Shown piece after piece: positions 10,912-21,103 of a DNA stretch of 64,000 bases. Within the stretch, counting starts at the first letter, position 1. The number at the start of each line of letters is the position of its first letter. The position numbers were made by a program, and so were the translations under genes. The notes under the pieces were generated by a model. The model made no database searches and was not told where the DNA came from. It saw only the letters and a program-made list of their open reading frames with translations. Origin of the DNA: Laguncularia racemosa (lineage: Eukaryota; Streptophyta; Magnoliopsida; Myrtales; Combretaceae); NCBI GenBank assembly GCA_037954665.1, contig JBBMOL010000022.1, positions 6,944,001-7,008,000 of the forward strand, read 5' to 3'.

Positions 10912-13222
10912 ATGGATCCTTCAAGTAATGAGGCTGCAATGGAACCTATTAATGTGGATCACGTGTCTGAAGTTAGTAGGCATAACGATAATCTACAACC
11001 AGAATCTTCTCAATTTGAAGAACATGCAAGTAAGAAGGCTTGAGTAGGTAGCTCTTCTTCTTAATTTTGGGAATTATTTACAAAAATTGGTATTGGGAAG
11101 GATGGTAAAAATATGGCTAACTGTAAAGCATGTGGGAAGGAATATGTTATTGGAACACATTCACATGGAACTTCATCTTTACGTCGACATATAGAGAAGT
11201 GTTGTTTAAGTTAAATTCCTAGATATCATGATGTTGGTGATATGATAATTGATCATGCTGGAAAGTTAAGATCAAGAAAACCTTATCCTAAATTTGCTCG
11301 TGAGGTCATGGCTATGGCTATTATTGAGCATGATCTGCCATTTTCATTTGTTGAGTATAGGAGGATTACATAGTTCATAAGGCTATATAATCCTGATTAT
11401 AAGCCAATTAGTAGAAAAACTACTACATCAGATATTTGGAATTTATATTTGACTCAAAAGGAGAATTTGAAACAAAATTTGCAAAAAATTCCAGGGAAAG
11501 TATGCTTAACTTCTGATGTATGGATTGCTTCTACTAGTGAGGGATATATTTGTTTGACTGGACATTATGTGGATGGCAATTGGAAATTGAATAATAAAAT
11601 TTTTTCTTTTTCTAAAATGCCCCCTCCTCACTCAGGATTTGAGTTGTCGAAAAAAGTATTTGAATTTTTGAAAGATTGGGGCATAGATAGGAAGATATTC
11701 TCCCTTACATTGGATAATGCATTTGCAAATGATTGTATGCAAGATTTTCTGAAAGAGTAATTGAACTTACAACATAGTTTGTTATGTGATGGTGAGTTTT
11801 TTCATATTAGATGTTGTGCTCATATTCTTCACTTGATCTTTAAAGAAGGATTGGATGTAAGTAGTGAAGCATTGCATAAAGTAAGGGAAAGTATGAGGTA
11901 TGTGAAGGGTTCTGAGAGTAGAATGAAACACTTTTTGGAGTGTGTTGAATAGGTTAGCAACATTGATACAAATATCGATTTGAGCTTGGATGTAACTACT
12001 AGATGGAATTCCACTTATCTTATGCTTGATAGTGCACTCAAGTATCGACGTGCTTTTTCTTGCTTTCAATTGAGTGATCGTCATTATAAATATTGTCCAA
12101 CCATTGATGAGTAGGAAACAGCAGAAAAGATATGCAAGTTTTTGAGCTCGTTTCATAATATTACCAATTTGATGTCAGGATCATCATATCCAACATCAAA
12201 CCACTATTTTTTGCAAGTATGGAGGATTGAATGTTTGCTGAATGAAAATTTAAATAGTGAAGATCATGTCATAAGGGAGACATCCATTAGAATGAAACAG
12301 AAGTTTGATAAGTATTGGAGTGATTAGAGTGTTATCCTTGCACTTGGAGCAATCTTTGATCCTCGAATGAAATTGATTTTTTGAACTTCTGTTTTAATAA
12401 ACTTGATCCCTTCACTTGTGAAGAGAAGATGGCTCATATAAAAAGCAAGTTATATAAACTTTATGGAGAATATGAGAAGAGCAAAACAGATCACATATTT
12501 AGAAGTAGAAGCGATCAGGTTGGATCATCTCCTCAAACACAAGACACATTTAGAGGTAGCAGCAGTAAGGGAGCAGCAACACATAGAGCTGGGAAGGGCT
12601 TAGAGATTGATTTTGCTACATTAGTGGTAAGTTTAATAATTTTTTATTTTCTCAATTATTTTTTTGTAATATATATTAGTATGTAAATACTTTTTTCTTA
12701 ATAATGTAGGAATTCCGATACCGTCAAGTAGAAGTACAAAGTTTTGGTAAATCTTCTTTGGATATTTATCTAGATGAGCCAGTAATGGATATGGACTTCT
12801 ACTTAGAATTGGATGTGTTACAACATTGGAAGAGTCAAAGCCAGAGATATCCTGATTTATCTATCATGGCCTCCGATGTGCTTAGCATTCCAATTAATAC
12901 TGTAGCATCGGAGTCAGCTTTCAGTATTGGTATTCGTGTACTTAATAAGTATCGCAGTTCTATGCTTCCAACCAATGTAGAAGCTCTCATTTGTACACGA
13001 AATTGGTTACAAGGATTTGCATGTGAAGGTAATTTTTTTTTGTTCTATTCCTAATATTTTCTTTTAATGTATTGTTCCTAATATAATATATTCCTAATTA
13101 TATGTGTAATCTCATAAATTGCTGATCAAGAAGAAGACAATGGGAGTGTGGGTGGGAGTGCGACTACTTCATTGAAAGGAGATTCCAATTTAGTTATTGA
13201 TGATTATGATAGTGATAACTGA
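10912..13222 (+). pseudogene. hAT transposase pseudogene (BED finger to dimerisation domain)
   Basis: Translation from the ATG at 10912 gives the whole order of an Ac-like transposase, interrupted by about eight in-frame stops and one frameshift near 12380. A BED-type zinc finger lies near 11080-11205 (CKACGKEY, then TSSLRRHIEKC). The RNase-H-like core follows, with CLTSDVW, LTLDNA, CCAHILHL and TRWNSTYLML. A hAT C-terminal dimerisation region ends it (12790-13030; TVASESAFSIG). Two introns are visible: 12627-12709 (GTAAGT to TGTAG) and 13029-13130. Several stops sit where relatives have Gln or Trp (for example 11758 and 12112), as expected from decay of methylated cytosines. The native role was cut-and-paste transposition in the nucleus; the gene is now dead. 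Confidence 0.88.
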
Positions 13223-13707
13223 TGTGTTAATTGATTTATATATATAATTTTATCTACTTCATTATTGTATTTGTTTTCCTATATAATTAGTGAAAACTGA
13301 AAAGTACTTTTTGATAATTGATTGATTATTGTTTTAAGTTATTTTCTTTTTTTATCGTATGAGAATGGGATTTAAGAGTAAGTACATATAAATCGAAGTT
13401 GTATAAGGAAAGTGAATGGAAAAATTGAGCGATATGTAATATAAATTATATTTACAAAGAAAATAAAAGTTTATCTAAGGAAAAATAAAAAATTTTACTT
13501 AACATGTTCTATTTTTAATTTTTTACATAATAAAATAAAAAAAAAATTTGTGGGTTGTCGCGGGCTAGCCCTTGTTGGCCCGCGGGGCGGGACGGGCCGA
13601 CTTTTATGATCCGCCAACCTTGCGGGCCAGCCCACGATGACCTGTGGGCCAGTGCGTGTCGAGGCGAACCGACCCATTCGGCCCGCATTACCGACCCTAG
13701 TTCCAAC

Positions 13708-15084
13708 TAAGGATGATGGGGTTTAGGTTGGGCTGAGGAGAATCTTGTATCCCACGAATTTGTGAATCATCCCTCTTATACTTCATTAATATTATGACAC
13801 GCCCCATCATTAGTCCTTTTTTATGTAAAATGAGAGAGTGCTTGAATGATTTAACCATCTTTATAAACCAAAATTAATAATATTGATAATATAAGCCCAA
13901 TCGTTGAAAATAAAGAATCATAAGTCTTAACAAAATTTCCTTATCATTACCTATTTTCAAATTTTAATCTTATTATTATGAGGTTTTGTTTCTTGACTAG
14001 TCGAATGAGAATAAACTACTATCCAGTAACTAGGTTGCAATCGTGGGTTAAATTACTTGAATATCTATTATTTACAAAATTTAATTGTACTTAATATTCT
14101 ACAAGTTCTACTTATAATTATAAAATATTAGTTATCATATAATTTAGAACTTGATACATATTCTACAGTGGATACAAGTTTCATAGTAGGTAAGAGTCGT
14201 AACTTATATTGTACTATGTTGAATCAAGATCAAGAGATTTATGCCCAACACCAAACCTAAAAGCCTAGCTAACCATGTAGGTTTGAATTGGTTTGAGGAT
14301 CCGATAAATTCAATACTCACTTATAATTTATAATATTTTAAAATGTTCTTCTAAACCTTACTGTACATATTTTACTTTTAAAACATGAGTTTATATTAAA
14401 AATACATTAAATTAAAAAATAAAAATTCTTAAAATTAAGAAGAAATAAAAATTACAAAAGAAGTTAGATTAGCAACAAAAGTCAACTAATCAATAGAGCG
14501 TGTGGCATCACTAGCCATTCCCAAGATTTAATCCTTTTTTTTTTAATTTTATTTATTTTAATTTTCAGTGTCGTTCTACTTTTAGTTTAAATGTTATTAT
14601 TTTTCCCTATCCTTGCAAATTTTGTTTCATTTTAAGTTTAGTTTTAAATTTTAATTTTACAAACTTTTTATTGCTTTTAATTGTTTTCCTTTTTATTTTA
14701 CTATTTTAATTTTCTAGAAGGCAAAATTATTGTGGCGATTCATCTAGGAGGTCCAGATAGACATTATTTTGGAAATTAATGTGGTAAATACATATTAACA
14801 AGGCAAGAGAGTCTTGTCATAGTTCACATAATTATTTTATTTTATATTTAATAAAAGATTTAAAAAATAAAATTGTAATCAAACTTAGAAAATTTAGGTT
14901 CTCAACAAGCATTGAAACCAGGAAGATAGGTTCAAGACACAATTTTCAAATCTTGCTCTTACATAGTAGGGTATGATACAACGTCTCACCATCTAATAAC
15001 CACTTTGGAAACTTTATTATAAGGTGAGTAGAATGCTCTACACTTATCATGTAAAAAATTAATAAATAATAATTTTGAATGGAA

Positions 15085-15116
<32 letters not shown>

Positions 15117-16103
15117 TAAGTTCCAACCAAAAAAGGAATTAAGTTCCAACCAAAAAAGGAAATAAGCATATAAGTTATAAACCAAGCACATCAACCCTAA
15201 ACAATTTCCCGTTTGATTTCTTCCACCTCTCTTTTTTGTCTTATTTTTACATGGTTTTTTTTTTTGTCTTTTTTGTCTCATTTCGTTGGGACTACTAACC
15301 TTACCTTTACTACTATATTTTTAATTGAATATTGTACGTTGGCTTAAAAAGGAAAAAGATATTGTATTTGGACACTTACCGTAATGGATTAGGTATTATA
15401 TATTTTAAAAAAGTGGACTAAACTTTCTAATAGATTATAATGTTTGTGCAAGTGGATGGTGTGCTTTCTTCATAGTTGTGTTATGTTGTCACTTTTATTT
15501 TATAATATCATTTTTTTCGAAAATATTATACAAGATAAACTTTGTAATCTCACTTTTATAAACTTATAGAGTATGCTTCATGCGATTTGAATGAATAAGA
15601 TATTATGAAAATATTTTTAGGTCGTTCAAAACTTACATTATAATTTCAATATTAGAAAAATATAATTCCATAAGATACCTTATATCTTATAAATTTTGTA
15701 GAGTATAAGTTTTAAAATATTATAAGATAGGTTTTGATTATAAAATTTAAAAATATATACCTTTAAGATAAAGTACATATAGTATCTTTTATCTTATTCA
15801 TCCAATACCGAAAATGTATAGCATGGCATCATCTAACATCAAATAGCAAGAATGAATACTCATTTATTTGCCTTTCACAAGCTGAATTGCTTCTTACAAT
15901 GTAACCAGACAATCCCAGAAAGAATTTATAATAGTACAATGGAAGTAAAAGATAATCGAAAATTGTACATAAAAAGACAAAAGCTAAAGTGTTTTTCCTA
16001 TATCCCTCCATACACTGAACTCAACTATAAGTGATGAATGGTCAACGATTTTATCAACGCCTGTAATAAAAGAATTTGAAAGAAAAGAAAAGAAAAATCC
16101 AAA
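13708..16103. other. AT-rich DNA downstream of the GT14 gene
   Basis: No gene is visible. It contains a (TA)n microsatellite (about 15084-15111) and a two-copy tandem repeat of about 23 bases (ttaagttccaaccaaaaaag, about 15116-15161). Near its right end a minus-strand AATAAA (about 15862-15868) lies about 240 bases beyond the GT14 stop codon and is a plausible poly(A) signal for that gene. Confidence 0.55.
15084..15111. repeat. (TA)n microsatellite
   Basis: An uninterrupted run of about 14 TA units. Confidence 0.95.
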
Positions 16104-16745
16104 TTAATTGAATTGCATGACCACTGGAGCAAACCTCAACAATCTGCCCAAGCAATTAGGCAAGAACTTCCTTGCAAAAAGGAAACAGACATTAGTGGTC
16201 TTCCCATTATACTTGCACTTGCTCCCAGTCCTTAGCTTCTTCAAAAACCCAATGGTTACATCTGTTCTGATAAATCTAGTTGGATGGGGTCCCCCTCTTG
16301 ACCAGTCAACCCAAGTCAAAGTCCTATTGGAATTTTTCCTCCCAAATTTTATATTAACAAGTGTGGGTAAGTAATGCTCATCTGAGTAACATGGTGGGCT
16401 ACAATATTTCCTAAACATGGAGATGTAGCTTTTATCAGATACCACTTCAATGGCAAGGCCTCTGTCCATCTCGAACCATTGAGACCCTTTTCTCCATTGA
16501 TCAAGTTTGATCAAGGGTTTCATTTTGGGCCTGTACCGGCCTCGGCCCACTGGGCCTGGTAAGTCATAAGCCTGGATAAAGGATGTTTTGGAGCCCATGA
16601 CGTAGGAATAGATGGTTGAGAAGTTGAATAGAGGAATACATGATTCTGATAGAAGGACAAAACGTTGGTTTGATATGTCAAGTAATGCATTGGCTAGAAG
16701 CCTCCTTTCTGCTTCTACCATGCTCTCCATTCCCCATTGTACCTC
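16104..16745 (-). CDS. GT14 (BC10/DUF266-like) glycosyltransferase, exon 2
   Basis: This is the second and last exon of the gene, residues 189-401. The acceptor is GCACAG at 16751-16746 and the exon opens GAG GTA CAA, in phase 0 with exon 1. It holds the conserved catalytic half of the plant Core-2/I-branching (DUF266) family: the LLSESCIPLFNF block (about 219-230), WRKGSQW (272-278), CxPPCYSDEHYLPT (303-316), TWVDWSRGGPHP (332-343) and a C-terminal VCFLFARKF (374-382). In this family the lumenal domain is thought to transfer sugar from a nucleotide sugar in the Golgi, with effects on cell-wall composition in rice BC10. The acceptor substrate cannot be told from sequence. The exon has no stop or frameshift and ends at TAA (16106-16104). 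Confidence 0.93.
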   Translation of the reverse strand, partial: EVQWGMESMVEAERRLLANALLDISNQRFVLLSESCIPLFNFSTIYSYVMGSKTSFIQAYDLPGPVGRGRYRPKMKPLIKLDQWRKGSQWFEMDRGLAIEVVSDKSYISMFRKYCSPPCYSDEHYLPTLVNIKFGRKNSNRTLTWVDWSRGGPHPTRFIRTDVTIGFLKKLRTGSKCKYNGKTTNVCFLFARKFLPNCLGRLLRFAPVVMQFN

Positions 16746-18722
16746 CTGTGCGTTTATTCACACAATTTTAGTGTCTCATGGTAAAGTAATAACAAGTAAC
16801 TACAACATTGGAAAACTATGATAAAGTTAATGCAGCTGTCCAAACGTTTTTCCAACTGAAGGTTTGAAGTTTGCATTTTCATTATTTGTCGTCTCGAATT
16901 GGTAAAAAGGATTTGTTAAGTATCTCTACTAGTACATTAATCTTAATTGTGGACATGCTGTGTTTCTCTTCTTAATTAGTTGCCACGATTAAGGGTGCTC
17001 TAAGAATACTTAAAAGAGTTTGAAAAAAAAGAAAAGAAAATCATCACCTTCCATTTATTCTTTTTTTTTTTCAAAATTTCTTTAAACCATGTTGGGAAGA
17101 TCCTTTCCTAATTCCATTTCCATTGAATTTCCAAACTTTAGGAAGGTGAAGAATAAAAATTGCAATTGTAATGTCTACATTTCGAGAACAAGACTGTAGT
17201 ATTATTTTCATTCAAAATTTTCACCCAGCTGATTATTTCAAAATTCGTAAACACATATCGAATGGTTTAGGTATCTATCTACCCATATGTTGTAATGTGC
17301 CGACATACCTTACTTATTTTCAGCTTTACAAATGAATGATGGGAAGAAGAAAGGAATGCAATAAAGTAATTTATATGAGATCTGTGAATGTCACACGGAT
17401 GAAATCTTCTTTCTATGATCCAATAGAAGTAGAATCCAAGCAATGAATTCGAATAATGTCAAGCGTGTAAAGTTTATCAAATTAATTACTTGATAGATAA
17501 TATGCATACATTTTCGAAATTTAAACGTTTATTGTTACTTCATTGACATGGCAATGCATCTTCTCACACATGAATTCCTTAAATTTATACGTATCAAATA
17601 GATTGGTGATGTGTGTGGAAATTAAAGTAGCAATATTTTATTAAAATAATAGTACTAACAACTGAAAAGAAACACCATGCAAATTCCTTGATTCGAAAGT
17701 AATCGACGTCATCAGTCAGTATGTTCTACACAAGTTCTAATCCCTGAATATGCGTCTATAACATCATCCTCGTACTATATGCCCAAGATTTTGGTTTATA
17801 TTTTGCGAATTAATAATAACTAGAGTTTTAGGTTTTATTCCGCGAATTCATATGAATTTCCCTAAGCTTATATTATCCATGTATACGCTTTTGAATTAGA
17901 TCTTTTGATCCCCATTTTTTGGCTTATTTTATCATTTTTTATATAATATCTACTTGTATTCCAATAGAATTCAATGAATAAAATTGGTGTTTTCGGAGAA
18001 AAAAGAAATGTAGACTCAAGATCATATTGGTTATTTATTTATTTATTTTCGGGGGAGCAAAGTAATTTATTTTGAGTTGAAGTAAAATATAGAAATCCTA
18101 CGTATTATTACATCCACAAAGTAGAGTTGTGAAGGAATTCCAATTTTGAAACTTTCTTAAAACTTGATATCAACAATCAACAAGAAAACTAAGTCATAGC
18201 ATATATCCTATCTTAATCTGGAAGAGACTAACTAAGACTATTGCTGGAGACAGTGAAGCTTAGGCATGCAAACATGATATACAACTGAATTTATGTCTTC
18301 TTGCATTAACTTTGTCATCTACTAGTGTACAAAATGATATACATTAAACCTTTTCATGTTTCACAAATGCAATGTAGTTGTTAATTATTCATCAATAAAT
18401 GCCCTAATCATCTTGTTTGCTTGCATTTATCCTAGTCTAGGAGGAAAATGTTTAGAAAGTAGAGATATTCATACCAAAAGAATGGCGATTTCTTTGAATC
18501 AGCGTATTTCCAAAGAAAAATGGATTAAAAAAATCAATTGGCCTCGAGTTATTCAGTCGAAATGTTATTTTGTGTAATCAATAGTTAGTCTAAAATCATG
18601 AGAAAGAGAAAAAGGAAACCTTTGGAGCAATTGATTCGGTGGGACAGACATGTTCCAAGTTCATATTTCAACCAAAATCGAGGGAAAAAAAAAAAAAATC
18701 AATATATATAAGACGTACTCAC
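16746..18722 (-). other. Intron of the GT14 gene (1977 bp)
   Basis: The donor is GTGAGT (18722-18717) and the acceptor GCACAG (16751-16746), both canonical, and the joined frame is phase 0. The intron is AT-rich with no recognised coding sequence; short ORFs in it (such as 18356-18577) look like chance. It is long for a two-exon plant gene, but no insertion with clear ends was found. Confidence 0.85.
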
Positions 18723-19286
18723 CCGACTTGGGATTCTTCTTCCGTAGAACACTGAATTTTCAGGTACCGTTTCATTGACATGTGGATTTGAATGCACATA
18801 AATGGAATACAATCCGTCATGCCCTTTGAAAAACAATTCCCATAAAGGTGCTAATGTGACCGACCCTTTCGTCAAAAACATGAAAGCAACCTTTGGTCTT
18901 CTTCGGAATGGAAATTCACGAATTTTAGGAACCATTGATGCTCTCCAAAGCAACTCTTCGTCTTCCATGTCATGCATTGTTTTAGGAGGTTTAAGAAGAT
19001 CACGTAACACAGCACTCTGGTGACGGTCGTGCTCTATAGTTTCATTAGTCAATGAAATGTTAGTAGTGATGGTTGTGGTTGATGTTGAGTGTGTTTGGTT
19101 TTGATTATGTTTTTGTTGTTGAGGTGTCATGAAGGTGAAGCTTTTGGGACACAAGCTAAGAGTGATTCCTATGGCTAGACCGGAACCAAAGAGGAGGAAG
19201 TAGATAATGAGGTGGTGGAGGTGCATTTGGCTACCTAGAAGCATGGAGATTGAAGGTTGTGGAAGTCGTTGGTTTTGGTTCTTCAT
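18723..19286 (-). CDS. GT14 (BC10/DUF266-like) glycosyltransferase, exon 1
   Basis: Exon 1 codes residues 1-188 of a predicted 401-residue type II membrane protein; family members are commonly about 380-420 residues. A short cytosolic tail is followed by one membrane segment (about 24-44, LIIYFLLFGSGLAIGITL). Next come a Thr/Asn/Gln-rich stem (about 50-90) and the start of the catalytic domain (RPKVAFMFLTKG, about 130-141; YSIYVHSNPHVNE, 160-172). I chose the ATG at 19286 (MKNQNQ). An in-frame ATG at 19322 would add 12 residues, MSPLSLSLSRTT, read from the (GA/CT)n 5' leader, which looks untranslated. This is the only gene in the window that looks intact and not transposon-derived. Expression cannot be judged from sequence. 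Confidence 0.92.
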
Positions 19287-20074
19287 GGTTGTGCGGGAGA
19301 GAGAGAGAGAGAGAGGAGACAATGTTAGTCTACTTTGATTGAAGTAAGTGCTTAGGAGTTTTAAGAGAGAGACTAGATAGTGTTCTTGTGAAGTTAAAAG
19401 AATATTCGTAATTGTGTCACCTTAAAACGTATGTTAAGGACGATTAAGAAATTTGTAATCGTTGGTGGAAGTGTAACTTATGAATTTGCATCATCTCTAT
19501 TTATATTCTTTTGATTTTTTCTTTTATCTTTTTAAGATACAATTACGTGTAGTAATAGTATATAATATTATAATGATATCATAATGTTATTTAAATTTCT
19601 TAGTAACCTTAACCATTAATTCATGTTTTGAAAAAAAATTGAGATGATGAAAACTAAAAGAATGAATAACATGGGTATACATCCCAAAAAATTGAATCCA
19701 AAAAGTAAATGCCAAATGGTGATTGGCTAATTAAAGTCAGGATAGAATGGTCATATGACCACTTAAGTGAGGAAACGTAAATGCAAAAACCCTAAACTAG
19801 CGATCATTAAGGAAAACCATTCTATTTTTGATTTGCTTTTATTTCTATCGAAATTCAAAATGGAATCATAGATTAGAAAGATTCTCAAAAAAAGGGTTAG
19901 TGAATTTGTACCTACTTCTATTTAGTATTATGCAATAATCTAAATCCATTTTAGTTTGTAGAACTTAGTAAGGAATATTAAGGTTGCTAATTCAAATATT
20001 TCATATTTGAATTTAAGTAGCTTCATGTTAGAAAAGCATTACCTAGTGACTAAAACAATTTAATAAGTATGTTT
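19287..20074. other. Upstream region of the GT14 gene, with (GA)n leader
   Basis: A (GA)n run at about 19296-19318 reads as (CT)n on the minus strand, a common 5'-UTR feature of plant genes. Further upstream the DNA is AT-rich and without a recognised gene. The promoter must lie within roughly 750 bases of the gypsy insertion at 20075, though no clear TATA box was picked out. Confidence 0.55.
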
Positions 20075-20079
20075 TATGT

Positions 20080-21070
20080 TGATGGAGGCACAAGAGACTC
20101 GGCCCATGTTTCCTGAACCTTCAACGTGGCGGACTTATTTCCATTTTACACGGATGACGCACCCCTTTATCCAGAAGCGAACTCGGGGTCGAGTTCTACC
20201 TCGGTGGGAGAGAATGATGCAGACATTGTGGAGGGCATAGTGGTGTACACGGCCTAAGGGCACGGCCGTGTATGATTTTATCCGGGCCGTGTATCACTTA
20301 CACGGGCGCAGGCCACGCTCAGCGACACGACCGTGTGTTCCAGTAGGATTCTCATAGATTTATACACGGCCGGAACACACGGCCGTGCATAGGGACCGTG
20401 TATCCCATTCAGAGTTCCCAGATGTACACACGGCTTCATTACACGGCCAGGCGACGACCGTGTATCTCGACCGTGCATCTATTCCTAAAGTTCCACCGAT
20501 GTATACACGGCTTCATTACACGGCCAGGCGACGACCGTGTATCTCGACCGTGCATCCGTTGCTGAAGTTCCACAGACGTATACATGGCTTCCTTACACGG
20601 CTAAGGGACGACCGTGCAACACAACCGTGTCTTCAACCCGATTTCCACAGAGGTATACACGGTCCTAGTACACGGTCGTGTATAGTGACCGTGTATTCAA
20701 CCAAGATTTCAACGGAGGTGAACACGGTCTCATTACACGGAGGGGAACATAACCGTATACCCAGCAATGAACATCCGCCGAGTCATACACGGCTTACTTA
20801 CACGGCCGTGTATTAGACCGTGTATGACGCGTATTGTATTACGTGTATGCTTAGATTTTGCCCTTTTAGATATTTTACGGAACCATATAAATACTCTTTT
20901 GTCAGATAGATTAGGGGTAGGTTTTATTACACATTTGAATACACTTTGAGCGAGAGTTTTCTCCAATTTCTGGGTTGTGCGCAACCTAATTTGCATCAAA
21001 GCGTGTGCCTTTGTTGCGTGAAACCAATCCAATCTCGGATTCTTTTCGTTTTTGCTTCCGCGCTGCGTCA
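20080..21070 (+). repeat. 5' LTR (991 bp)
   Basis: Begins TGATGGAGGC and ends TGCGTCA. The first 135 bases read in one frame as a gypsy Pol C-terminus (NVADLFPFYTDD). Bases about 20245-20830 are the ACACGG/CCGTGT array. A TATA box (ATATAAATA, 20885-20893) lies about 180 bases before the LTR end and should drive the element's transcript. Confidence 0.93.
20245..20830 (+). repeat. Array of ACACGGCCGTGT-type palindromic units in the LTR
   Basis: About eight divergent units of 65-80 bases, each with facing ACACGG and CCGTGT half-sites. Some form the full 12-base palindrome ACACGGCCGTGT or close variants. Two neighbouring units (from about 20428 and 20507) share about 60 bases almost unchanged. 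The position upstream of the TATA box suggests a U3 enhancer-type array; that role is inferred. Confidence 0.85.
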
Positions 21071-21072
21071 GT

Positions 21073-21084
21073 TGGTATCAGAGC
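21073..21084 (+). promoter_or_regulatory. Primer-binding site (initiator tRNA-Met)
   Basis: TGGTATCAGAGC lies two bases after the LTR end and is complementary to the 3' end of plant initiator tRNA-Met. Confidence 0.93.
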
Positions 21085-21103
21085 AAGGTAATTTCCTGCG
21101 GAG

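Larger units (their letters stand above)
8950..13699 (+). mobile_element. hAT-superfamily DNA transposon, 4750 bp, inactive
   Basis: The element is bounded by a perfect 8-bp target duplication, GTTCCAAC, at 8942-8949 and 13700-13707. Its ends are imperfect inverted repeats: TAGGGGTGGTAAT on the left and TAGGGTCGGTAAT on the right, read inwards (11 of 13 match). Eight-base duplications and TAGGG-type ends are typical of Ac/hAT elements. The last 160 bases are rich in GGGCC and GCCCGC, as expected of subterminal transposase-binding repeats. Inside are a decayed transposase gene (10912-13222) and an LTR-like insertion upstream of it (about 9329-10882). The intact ends mean it could once have been mobilised by a related transposase. 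Confidence 0.9.

Noticed and set aside
19287..19322. Upstream ATG of the GT14 gene adding MSPLSLSLSRTT
   Set aside because: The extra residues come from a (CT)n microsatellite typical of 5' UTRs; the ATG at 19286 fits a family-like N-terminus better.
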